DNA of 64,000 nucleotides from Chaetorhynchus papuensis (Eukaryota > Chordata > Aves > Passeriformes > Rhipiduridae): assembly GCA_013396525.1 (NCBI GenBank), contig VWYX01000621.1:372001-436000 (forward strand). The letters run 5' to 3'. Each line of letters begins with the position of its first letter. The first letter of the stretch is position 1. Below the pieces are notes generated by a model that made no database searches, was not told the DNA's origin, and worked only from the letters and a program-made list of their open reading frames with translations. Positions 54,961 through 64,000 of the stretch are shown piece after piece. The position numbers were made by a program, and so were the translations under genes.

Positions 54961-55060
54961 CTCGGCAGCGCGTCCCCCGCCACAGGCTCCGGATGCCTCC
55001 ACTCAGGCGGGAAAACCTCCGCTCGCCACCATCACCGACGCTCCAAGATGGCGGACATGG
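54961..55060 (-). other. PPP6R3: Candidate non-coding exon 1 of PPP6R3
   Basis: Reading the minus strand, the CpG island contains a clean donor CCGAG|GTACGG with the exon ending at 54961. The upstream edge (TSS) is unknown; 55060 is a placeholder near the YY1-like motif. If it is joined directly to exon 2, the frame leading to the start ATG is open back to a TGA at 55005-55003 with no ATG, so the exon is untranslated. Confidence 0.4.
55045..55054 (+). promoter_or_regulatory. YY1-like motif AAGATGGCGG
   Basis: Near-consensus YY1 site (CCAAGATGGCGGAC in context), about 85 bp upstream of the candidate exon 1 donor. Such sites typically lie close to transcription starts. Its orientation is opposite to PPP6R3. 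Confidence 0.55.
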
Positions 55061-55767
55061 CAGCTCCGGCGAGCCCTCCTCTACCTCCGCCCACCTGCCA
55101 ATCACCTCGCCCCGGCACCGTCCTCCGCCCCGGTTCGCGCCTTTCTATTGGGCGCTGTGCGGAGCTCGGCCTCTCACTGGCCGCCTGGCCAATGTCAGTC
55201 ACTCGGCTACGCGGCTGCGACAGGGTGGGACGCGGATGGGGGCGGGTTCCCGGCTTCCCGTTGGCCAGTCAGCGCATGGGGCGGGTGCACCTCGATTCCC
55301 ACCTTCCCGGCCTAGCAACAAGGGAACGTCATGCTGACAGGCGTCTCCCTCGGCCAATAGAGAAAGCAGATTCCTTTTAAAAATAAACCGGTTCCGTCCA
55401 ATCCGGAGCCGAGGCTCTCGGAGGCCGCGGCGGGGGGGGGCGGGAGCCAGCGGTGCCGTCCGTCCCGCAGCTTCACCCGCCGCGCCTCGCCATTGGCCAA
55501 TGCACACGGCCACGCCCCCGGGGCGCGCGCGGGCGCCAAACTGCCTGACAACAGGGTGGCGGCGGCGCGCGGAGGGCCCCGGGGGGGGTGTGGGGGGGTG
55601 AGGTGGGTGTGGTGTCAGAGTGCCCGCCTGGGATGCGCGAGGTTGCGGGATCGGTGCCCGCCCTCTCCACTAACGGGTCTTGCCTTTCTGTGAGCCTGCC
55701 CCCGTGCAGGTGCCCGTGCGTGTACCCAGCGCCGCCTGAGATCCGGCAGTGCGTGTTTTATAAAACC

Positions 55768-56350
55768 CTAGGATCGTTAAGGTTGGAAACGACCTTTAAG
55801 GTCATCAAGTCCAGCCGTCAACCAGCAACAGCACCTTGCTTAGCACTAAACCATGTCCCCAAGTTCCACCTGCCTTTTGAACGTTTTTAAGGGTGTTGAT
55901 TCCACCACTTCCCTAGGAAGCCTGTTCTAATTCATGACCATTTTTTCAGTGAAGAAATTTTTCCTAATATCCGATCTAAACCTCCCCTGTCACATCTTCA
56001 GGCCATGTCCCCCTATCCTGTCACTTGCTAGCCAGCCGGGAGAAGAGGCCAACCCCCACATGGCAACACCCTCCTTTCAGGCAGTTGTAGAGAGGGATAA
56101 GGTCTCCCCTGAGCTTCCTTTTCTCCAGGCTAAACACCCCCAGCTCCCTCAGCTGCTCCTCACAAGACCTGTGCTCCAGAGCCTTCTCTGTTGCCCTTCT
56201 CTGGCCACGTTCCAGCGCCTCAGTGCCTCTCCTGTAGTGAGGGGCCCAGAACTGGACACAGCACTCGAGGTGTGGCCTGACCACTGCCAAGTACAGGGGG
56301 ACAATCACCGCCCTGGTCCTGTGGCCACACTATTCCCAATACAGCCCAAA
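55768..56350 (-). mobile_element. CR1 LINE, 5'-truncated, upstream of the PPP6R3 promoter
   Basis: Minus-orientation CR1. An open stretch at 56021-56308 encodes the ORF2 C-terminal motifs IVPLYLAVVRPHLECCVQFW, FSLEKRKLRGDLIPLYN and GVGLFSRLASK. The 3' terminal region (55768-55830) has the typical ggttggaaacgacctttaag signature in reverse. Its 3' end stops about 90 bp from the CpG island. Relatively well preserved compared with the other fragments. Confidence 0.92.
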
Positions 56351-59300
56351 GTGCTCCGGAATGACCGTGTGTGAGATCCAGGGCGGGTGCTGTGCCTCAG
56401 CCTTGGCAAAGCTCCGTGGCTGTCACCTGCGGAGCCGCGGGCTGTGGCTGCTGCACTGCAGCCCCGCTCGGCTGAGCACGGCGGGCAGGGGCCTCTTCTG
56501 GAAAGCTCAAGTGACACACTTGAACAGGCAGCCTCTTGTGCCCCACAGCTGGCACGGGACACCCACGGTGCACTTGAGCGCCCTGTGTCTTAAAGGCAAG
56601 AACAAGTTCTGGCCAGCCAGGATGCTTTTGGCTTTCCGTCACAAAGCCTCCTGAATCACCTCTGCCCAAAAAGGTGGTGACCCCTCTGGCTGCAGCCCCT
56701 TGGCCCCTCAGGACACCCTCGCAGGTTTCAGAATGTCACCGTCAGGATGATAGCCATGTCCCTGCAGGAGGCCACGCAGCCGTGGGCAGCAGCACATCGC
56801 CTGTGGGCAGCAGGTTACCATCAGGTACCTGCCTTGCCTGGTGTCCACAGGTTTTGTCTGGTTTTGGTGGGCTTTTGCCTAGCTTCAGTGGGATTTTGTC
56901 AGGTTTCAGTGTGGTTTTGACCGGTTTCCTAAGAGGGCATGGGCTGGTTAAGGCAAGGACTCATTAATTTATTTATTTACAATGGGGAAAGAAACAACAG
57001 AGCTGAAATGATAGTTTAGCATTTGGGTAGATCTTGTGGGCCCCTCATGTAGAGGACATGAAAACTGAAGGATAGTGCTGTGTTTATTTCATTTACCCAA
57101 GGGAGAGGAAAACAATATATTTATTCAACTTCATTATGAATCAGCAGTCTAGGATAAAGCAACTCAACTCTGAATAATGTATCTTCACATCTTTCACATG
57201 CTCATCTGACAAAGTTAAGCTCAGTACAGCTGTACTGGTATCTTACTGAAAATCTATCAGCAGGTCTGCTCCCATTAAGACAAAGTCAGTGATATTACAA
57301 AGAGACATAAATATTGAAGGTGCTGCTGCAGAAAGCAGCATCTTTTTCAGGAGAGAATCAGTGATCCAAGCTAGAAATGAGTTCAAATCTTGGTCTACAA
57401 AAACAAGGTGCTAATGGGAGCCTGATTCTATGTAAAACATCTTGGGGTTTGGACAAAAGGACAGTGTAATAAGGAAAGCTGTTTGCTTACCTTTCTGTGT
57501 GGGTCCTTTTCAGATCAGAGGGACTCCACATCTTCTCCTTCGCAATGTTCAAGAATTTCTTGAGTTCTGTTCAAGAATTTCAAAATAGGATACAGGCTGC
57601 TTGGGGTTTCTCTAAATACAGAAAAATAGGTTAAGATGCTTGCTTCTAAGGAAAAGGTAGCTATTAGCTTTACAATAGCTGCAAACAGGCTAACATGGCC
57701 TGGCCTTTGTGCTTTGTCCAGGAACTCTTGCCAGCTGCTCAGGTGCTTGGTTTCATAATGCTTATTGCATAAAAAGCTGGCCACAGTGTCAGCTTTCTTT
57801 GTGTTCCTACCTCTTTCCTACCAGTTGACCAAGCTTTGGCTCCTGTGCTCTCTGTTGGCATTACTGGTTCTCCCAAAGATTGAGTTGCAGCGTACATTAT
57901 TCTATTAAGAGCTATCCTTGTGCTTGTTCCCCTTCAGTATATGATGGCACATCCCTGTTTCACAAAACCTCTGTGAACAGAAGCCCTCCCCAAGCCGTGA
58001 GCCTGGTGGGCTGCTTCTGTTAAAAGGAGCTTGTTGGCTGCCAGCGCAGACACATGATCATCTTATTCTGCCTGAGTAAGTTGGTGGAGCTGCAGCAATT
58101 ATGGATACATGTGATCTTAATGTATCGCAAACACACAGTAAAAACCCAGCAGCATGAAATGTATTTGCTGAGATCTACTGCACAGACTTACGCTGTTAGA
58201 TCTCTGAGTGTACAGCCTGGTTTTTGCTTTCTTTTTCATGCAAGCAGATTTATTTAGTAAAATGTACCCAAAAAAAAGTTTCTCCTCAGAACAATCAACA
58301 TGAAATGGGACATTGTTTCTTTATTCATTATTTCAGCTGGTGGACAGTCCAGAAAGCTCTTTAGACTGTGTTTGTTCCGCATTTATTTTCGCTGTCTTCT
58401 TTTTGTTTTCTTTCCTTTCACTGTGTCTGGTTTTTTGTGGGGTGGTTTTGTTTATGTCATGCCACTTGCAAGTTCCAGCACTGAGTACCTGCACTACCTA
58501 CAACAAATGGAGATTTCACAATGTAAAGTGTGTAGGGGCAGTTCTGGTTGTGTTGTCAATGACAGCCTGTAGGAAAGACACTGGAAATTGTGAGCAGAGA
58601 GTTAACAGGAAAGAATGGATCTAAACAATGGATGGATGAGTGTACCATGTTAAATGGTATACCCAGGACAAGCAGGTATCCTGTTAAAAGGATAATGAGA
58701 TTAAAATATATATAAAATATAGCAAGCACCAGAAGTGGTATCTGGAGAGGGGATTAATAGCTCGAGTGTAGCACACCAGGAAAATAGTTAGGTACCTAGT
58801 ATAGTATAATTATAGTAAATATTAAGTGTGCCCTCACAAATAACTAAGTGTTAAACTGTGCTGCTGTGGACACATCCTATATCCTGAGCAAATGTGCCCT
58901 GGCAGCAAGGGATGCATCTTAACTCAGAAGAGTCAGGATAATATTTGCACTGGCACATATCTGATTTTCAAAGGTCCTATCACCACCATGACAATTCCAG
59001 AAAAGTTTGGGACTTCGTAGGCTTTGTTTTTATCTTAGAGATTTCCTGTCAATAAATTTCTAAATCTTGATTTTGTGCAATTATTTTTTTATATTACAAC
59101 TGCCCAGATGAAACTACCATTACCATATAAGTTGCTAATGCCAGGGCAGTACTACCTCAAGGCAGAAACACTTCATATCCACAAGGAGGATCTCAAAACT
59201 GTACAGAAAAGCTGGGGGAAATGGGGAGGTTACATGGCTTGCTCAACATCACACAGTAAGCTGAACCAGAGGCAAAAGAGTGAAATCCCTGTCCTTTATC

Positions 59301-61399
59301 CCTGGAACTTACGTGCAAATCTGAAGATCTCAACACCATTCCTGTGCCTGTGATTACAGGCAAATCAGAAACAAAAATCTAGCCTGCTTCAGGTGACTGT
59401 AGTATTTTGTTGCTGCCAGGAAAACTCCAACTTTTAGGCAATGGACCTGAAGCTTGATGGCATTTCATTAAATGAGTTCTGGCTAGTGTTTCAAGTGTCA
59501 GTATCTTAACTTGGTGATGGCTGCTGCCTGTGGCACTTTGAGAGAGAGCACTTCTGATGGATTCCTCTACTCCCTCTAGGAAGCCATTTCCTCAGCATAA
59601 AGTGATAGGCAAATAAAAAAGTTACAAATAGTCAGCCTGCTCAGTCACTGTCACCCCACCAAAGGATGCTGAGCATGTTTCCTCAGTGTGCACCATTAAC
59701 CCCTCAGCCACAGCTGTGCTCCCTTCAGGAGCTGGTGGGCTCTGGTGGGCTCCCTGCAGGTGCTGGGGGAAGCATTTCCTAGGGCTTGCTGTGACTCAGC
59801 AGCTCTGCCACACCTTGGACAACAAACTTGTCTTCCCAAGCAGTGGCACAGCCTGCCAAGCCAGCTTGTCCTGTGGCTCTGCGATTGCTGGATGTGACAG
59901 CAGAGGAGGGCAGGCAGGACTGTAGCCTTTCAGCAGCATTCACCATTAGCTGCTGCTGCTCTTATGGAGCCGTAATGTCAGACTATGAGCATGTGAGGTG
60001 TGTTTCTGCTTCAGCTCTGCCAAGACCACCATAGTCCTGTCCCTACCAAATGTTGTCTTCCTTTTGTCCCTCCAGGGCAGCTGAGGGACCCTATGAGGGG
60101 TTATTCATTTCCAGTTTATCCAGCTTGCAGACTTGGCTTTCCCAGAGGCACAGGGAAGCACCAGTGCCTGCAAGACAATGGGAGCACCTGCACACAGGTC
60201 TGGAGCTGAACCTCCCTGCCGGTGATATCTGGCTGTTCAATCAACTCAGGCATAAAATGAAGTCATAGCCTAACCTCTTTTAATCTGTTTGAGGTTCACT
60301 CTTCAAAGCACTGACAAGTTACACGTAGGAAACAGACATAGAAAAAGTGGGACAATTGAGTGCCTTGCACCAGAGTCCCCATCTCTGTTAACACTGAATG
60401 AATATTTGTAGAGTAAGGTCAGCCAAGACAAAAACATCTCTGGTTTAAACATAGCCCTTAGAAAATCCATTGTTCCTCTTATAGTTCAGGAGAAAGTAAA
60501 GCCTATTAAAGAATTTTAATGATTTCATGTTTAGCTCAACATCTTATTAAAATTGCGAAAACTAAGTAGCTTTAGGAAGAGAGAAGGAGCATTTCTGAAC
60601 AAGAACGTCATGGTTATGCTCCTGAGGGTGAACATGGATGTTTGACTGCACCAGACCCACAAGTTAATCCATTTAGTTGAAACAAAATGTTCAAGTTCAG
60701 TTTTCTAATCTCATTTCAAGCATTGATCCTATTAGCATTTCTAAGGCAAAGCTGCTGGGGAGTAGGATAGGACCTCCATACCATGCTTGTGGCCCTGCTG
60801 GAAAGAACACAGGCATGGAGAGAAGTTTTGGCACCAGCCCATTTTGCTTTCACTTGAGTGCTTTGGCCATGCCCCTTCCGTCTCCATGGGAGGGCTTATA
60901 TCAATATTGGTCATCCTTTTCTCCCACCTGCCCAGCACTAGCAATCATGTCATATCACCTGGGAGCAAAAAGTAGACAGAACTTGTTAGCTTTGCTGACC
61001 TGCCAGCAAAGTGCACAGCGTGGGCCCAGCATGCAGGTGCAGGAGCCTGCTGGTGGTTGCACAGGAAAGCTGTCCTGAGTAACCAACCCCATCCCTCTTG
61101 GGATGCTGAAGGCTGGCAAGGTGTGCCAGCAGCATGGGCAAAGCACCAATTTCTTCCCATCTGTTTACTGTACAATGACAGTACTGGTCAGGCACGGTCA
61201 AAAGGCAATTTGACATAATATGTTGGAAACTCCACATACCTTATTACATGGGGAAATGGGTTCAGAAATGGAAGCCTAATGATCCTAAACATTAGGTCCT
61301 GGTGCTACTGTTGGAAAACATACCAGTTTAAATTTTTTTTTAATATGACTTTAGCCAGGTTTGTTCATCTTTGCCACAGGGGAAGGGAACCAAAGCTTC
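56351..61399. other. Intergenic region, no gene recognised
   Basis: Upstream of PPP6R3. Reading frames up to 133 codons (for example 60677-61078) lack recognisable domains. One minus-strand frame at 57515-57784 is followed by a good donor (see findings). The section 59650-61200 is GC-richer than the rest. Confidence 0.5.
56850..56933. repeat. 21-bp minisatellite, four diverged copies
   Basis: Units at 56850, 56871, 56892 and 56913 share the pattern ggttttgtc-ggtttcagtg. The period of 21 is a multiple of three, so one plus-strand frame reads a 7-residue repeat (VLSGFGG, LLPSFSG, ILSGFSV), which I take as incidental. Confidence 0.8.
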
Positions 61400-61890
61400 T
61401 TTCCTAGGCGTTGTTTCTCTAGGTGAGGCCCAATGGGCTCAGCATTTCAACAGACTGGGAGTAGCCCCAAAGAGATAAGACCATCGACGGAACATCAACA
61501 GAACATCAGCGGCCATCTACGAACATCTACCCCAGAGTCTGCCTCTGGCAGAGTTGGGGACATCTCCTCCGGAAAAGACTGATAAGAAAATCAAGGAATG
61601 AAGATCTAATTAACAGCAGAAGCAAAGAAATCCGGATCCAATAGGAGACCAAATACTAAGAAGTACACAACTTGAGACCAATGAACACTGACCCAATTCG
61701 TTTCTGTGATCTGAAAAATCTAGTAAAGGTCATGTCTCCTGGAATGATTCTCTCTGCACACCCAGGCTATGTGTGGATGAGATGATTACTGTGGTGCATC
61801 CTGGCCAGAGAATAAAGTAATGCCTTGACTCTCTAACATAAAAAATGTTGTTGGAGGGTTTTTTTGTTTTTCCCACAGTTTTGGTGACAC
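61400..61890 (+). mobile_element. LTR-like sequence (possible solo LTR of an endogenous retrovirus)
   Basis: It has features of an LTR 3' portion: an AATAAA at about 61810, a short R/U5-like stretch ending in CCCACA (about 61872-61877), followed by a primer-binding-site-like TTTGGTGACAC. The left edge is unclear; it may begin near the gtgaggcccaatgggctc block at about 61421. No gag, pol or env reading frame follows, so it is at most a solo or broken LTR. The family was not identified. Confidence 0.45.
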
Positions 61891-64000
61891 TACCACTGTC
61901 CCCATATATATGCAGGGTGGTTTCCCTTGAACCTTTGGGTTACTTTGTCCAGATAAAGGGATTGGAGGCTTACAGTTTATCTCCCATCCAAACATAACAC
62001 TTAGGAATCATGGGGGAAGACCTGGTTACATCAATTATTAACATCAGAAGCAAATTATGCTCTAGTAATAAATCAGGTTGTGTCCTATAAGCAGAAGAAA
62101 TAATGTATAGATTCCAACAAGCACCTGAGGCTAAAACCCAAGTCTAGGGATAAAGGTGAGCAGAACTTAATTTAATATCCATTAAACAAAATACACTTGC
62201 AGCACCCAGTGCAGGTACAGAGAAGTCGCCTTCGATGACTGGTGTACAGCATTGCTCATCCTTGTCGGGTACTAACTGACCTGACAGGAGCATGGCAGCA
62301 CATTCCCACCTCAGGAGAGTTTGTAATCTGGTGATTATAGGTACATTTGAGAGGTGCAGGTTGAAATTTCCATAGCAAAAGAAGGGAATGGGAGCTACAC
62401 CACAGTCTCATTAAGACTGTTGTATAAAAGGGACACCCATCTCCATTTCTTTTCCCTCTGGCTGTGCTTCAGAAGAAAACATACCCAAGGACTCTTGAGT
62501 TGTGAAGAGTCCAGTACCGTGAAAGTAGGCCTAGGATTTGGGATGCTGACCAAACTGAACTCCCTGGGGATTCAGGCCAAATAATACAGAGCTTCTGCAC
62601 CATGATTCAGATGTCACCTGTCTGTCCCTCTCAGAGCCCTCCCAGGGATTTTTTGGTACCTTAAAGCTTACAGAGCAGCTGAGCAGGAGGATTGCAGGAT
62701 TGCAGTTTTAGACTACAGTGTCTTAATCCCATTTCAAGCAGTTAAATGCTTTTGATATAGATACTAATATGACAGTGAAGAAAAGAGAGAAGAAAGCTGC
62801 TAGACGAGTAGTTGAATACCTGGGAGAGAGAGTGCTCATTTTTCTTTTGCTTCATTAGATGTGCACTGGGTACTGGTTTTGTTATGTAGTTACCTATTAA
62901 AAAAAATGTAACACTGTTCAGCAGCAGTGCTAATTACCAGCATAACCACATGACCACTGGTCTAATGATAGTCCTAAGCCCGTGTTATCTTTTAATAGCT
63001 AAACCGATTAAACGAGCACTGAGGAAAAACAAGTTAGAGAATTTACCTTCGTGGTACTTCTCCTAGGAAAATTAAGGTGCTTTTCAAGCATGCAAAGTAC
63101 ATATATTGTGTCATTTCCCAACCAGCCATGATACAGCTGCCTAGTAACTACTGAGTTTCTGTGAAACGGTAGCAGAGGACCAAAAGAGATCATAGAAACA
63201 GGCTGGATTACCCAGGCAAACTTGTGAACACAGTCATTTAATCAGGTGCATGTCATAAGCAGCAGTTGCAGGTTATTTTTACTTTAAGCTTTTCCTTTCT
63301 CTTCTCTTTCTCTTTCTTCCCCTTCAAGTCCACCACAGAAAAGGGTGTGTCATTCCCCCAAACCGGTCAAGATGAAAACTGTACATAGTTTAGGTACTGC
63401 AATCCTGAAATGCAGAGCCAAACTTTGGTTTTAACCCATTGTTCCACTGGGTAGGAAGGAGCAAAGGAAGATGTTTCCCTGTCTCAGTGCTGGAAAGGAC
63501 CACTATGACCAGCTAGCCCATCATTTGAGAGCTAAGATGACTAAAGGAGCAAAGAAAAAACAAGGTGGAGAAATTACCTTCACAGTACTTCAAGGAAAAT
63601 TAAGATACTTTCTTTATCTCAGTCTCATTCTCTTCCTATGAGTCCTGACCTGCTGCCCTCATGGTATGGAACATGTATGCAAAGATGAGGAGTGCCTGCC
63701 AAAGGGATTAGGCTCCAAAAAATCTAAGTGACTGCAATTAACTCTGCAGGTGGGTCCCATCTCTGAGATAGGAAATGCCTTGCAGAGACCTCATGACCCA
63801 CTTGGCAATGCTATTTAACCCTTTTTATATTAGGAAAGTGGCACAGGCACACTAAGGATGCCATATCCAAGCCGAACAGAGCTTGAGCCATATGTTTTCT
63901 GCAGCATTTAAAATATTTCAGAAGTTTCTCATTAAGGCTTTTAAAAACCTATGAAAGTTAAGAAATATTCTGTTTTCTGAACAAATTATATAAAGTAATG
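61891..64000. other. Intergenic region, no gene recognised
   Basis: No convincing exon or RNA gene. It contains the diverged duplication at 62997-63610. From memory, LRP5 is the upstream neighbour in mammals, but none of its last-exon motifs are visible here. Confidence 0.5.
62997..63610. repeat. Diverged direct duplication (two about 85-bp copies)
   Basis: Copy A 62997-63082 and copy B 63530-63610 align along their length with small gaps; both carry agcta, aaaacaag, ttacctt, gtactt and aggaaaattaag in the same order. Copy B follows ggaaaggaccactatgacca, which resembles an old CR1-like 3' end, so both may be remnants of a dispersed repeat. Confidence 0.65.

Larger units (their letters stand above)
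54640..55680. promoter_or_regulatory. PPP6R3: CpG-island promoter of PPP6R3
   Basis: About 1 kb of very GC- and CpG-rich sequence in an AT-rich setting, without a proper TATA box. CCAAT/ATTGG boxes lie at 55098, 55147, 55189, 55354, 55398, 55492 and 55497. A YY1-like AAGATGGCGG is at 55045-55054 on the plus strand, and GC boxes (GGGCGG-type) occur at several sites. This is the architecture of a broad housekeeping promoter, fitting a ubiquitously expressed phosphatase subunit. The NF-Y boxes occur on both strands, so divergent transcription is possible. Confidence 0.85.

Noticed and set aside
54961..55002. In-frame N-terminal extension of PPP6R3 through candidate exon 1
   Set aside because: The frame joins the start ATG via ACC AGC, but the only possible initiator is a GTG at 55002-55000, directly preceded by an in-frame TGA. 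The conserved MFWKF start is far more likely.
54555..55513. Long overlapping reading frames of 100-260 codons in the CpG island on both strands
   Set aside because: They result from high GC content (few stop codons), are rich in Pro/Arg/Ala/Gly, overlap in several frames and resemble no protein.
58300..58624. Hydrophobic 90-103 codon frames
   Set aside because: The apparent membrane-like content comes from a T-rich stretch at 58370-58450; two frames are equally open, as expected for low complexity.
60677..61078. 133-codon plus-strand frame
   Set aside because: It starts upstream of GC-richer flank, overlaps several opposite-strand frames of similar length and has no family motif or splice signals.
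61786..61995. Minus-strand 69-codon frame across the LTR-like region
   Set aside because: It is antisense to the LTR-like poly(A) signal, has no recognisable domain and is best explained as chance.
1..64000. tRNA, rRNA and CRISPR arrays
   Set aside because: I scanned for tRNA T-loop motifs, rRNA-like blocks and regularly spaced identical repeats, and saw none that held up.

Overview
The window looks like nuclear DNA of a bird, or at least a sauropsid. The evidence is AT-rich introns with canonical GT-AG boundaries, one CpG-island promoter, and CR1 LINE fragments with typical 3' ends. There are no bacterial-style operons, no CRISPR arrays and no rRNA. I found no tRNA.

One protein-coding gene dominates, on the minus strand: PPP6R3 (SAPS3), a regulatory subunit of protein phosphatase 6. 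I could place every coding exon by eye. Twenty-two coding exons lie between the ATG at 33336 and the TGA at 5579-5581. All exon phases join without a frameshift or internal stop, giving 2622 nt and 873 residues. A CpG island with many CCAAT boxes (about 54640-55680) and a candidate non-coding exon 1 (donor at 54961) lie 21.6 kb upstream of the start codon, so intron 1 takes up one third of the window. The 3' UTR starts at 5578. The first good poly(A) signal on the transcript strand is at 4185-4190, and other signals follow towards position 800.

Layout from left to right: 1-about 4165 is downstream flank or extended 3' UTR. 4165-5578 is 3' UTR. 5579-33342 holds exons 23 to 2. 33343-54960 is intron 1, containing a CR1 in antisense to the gene, a GC-rich block and an unusual perfect 36-bp inverted repeat. 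54640-55680 is the promoter. 55768-56350 is a second CR1, ending just behind the promoter. 56350-64000 is intergenic, with a 21-bp minisatellite, an LTR-like sequence near 61.4-61.9 kb and a diverged direct duplication near 63 kb. No exon of a neighbouring gene could be recognised in the flanks.

I see no evidence for a new multi-gene system. The most unusual items are the 36-bp inverted repeat in intron 1, the exact 50-bp tandem duplication in intron 17, the promoter-proximal CR1 and G-rich tract, and the uneven conservation of the PPP6R3 C-terminal tail.
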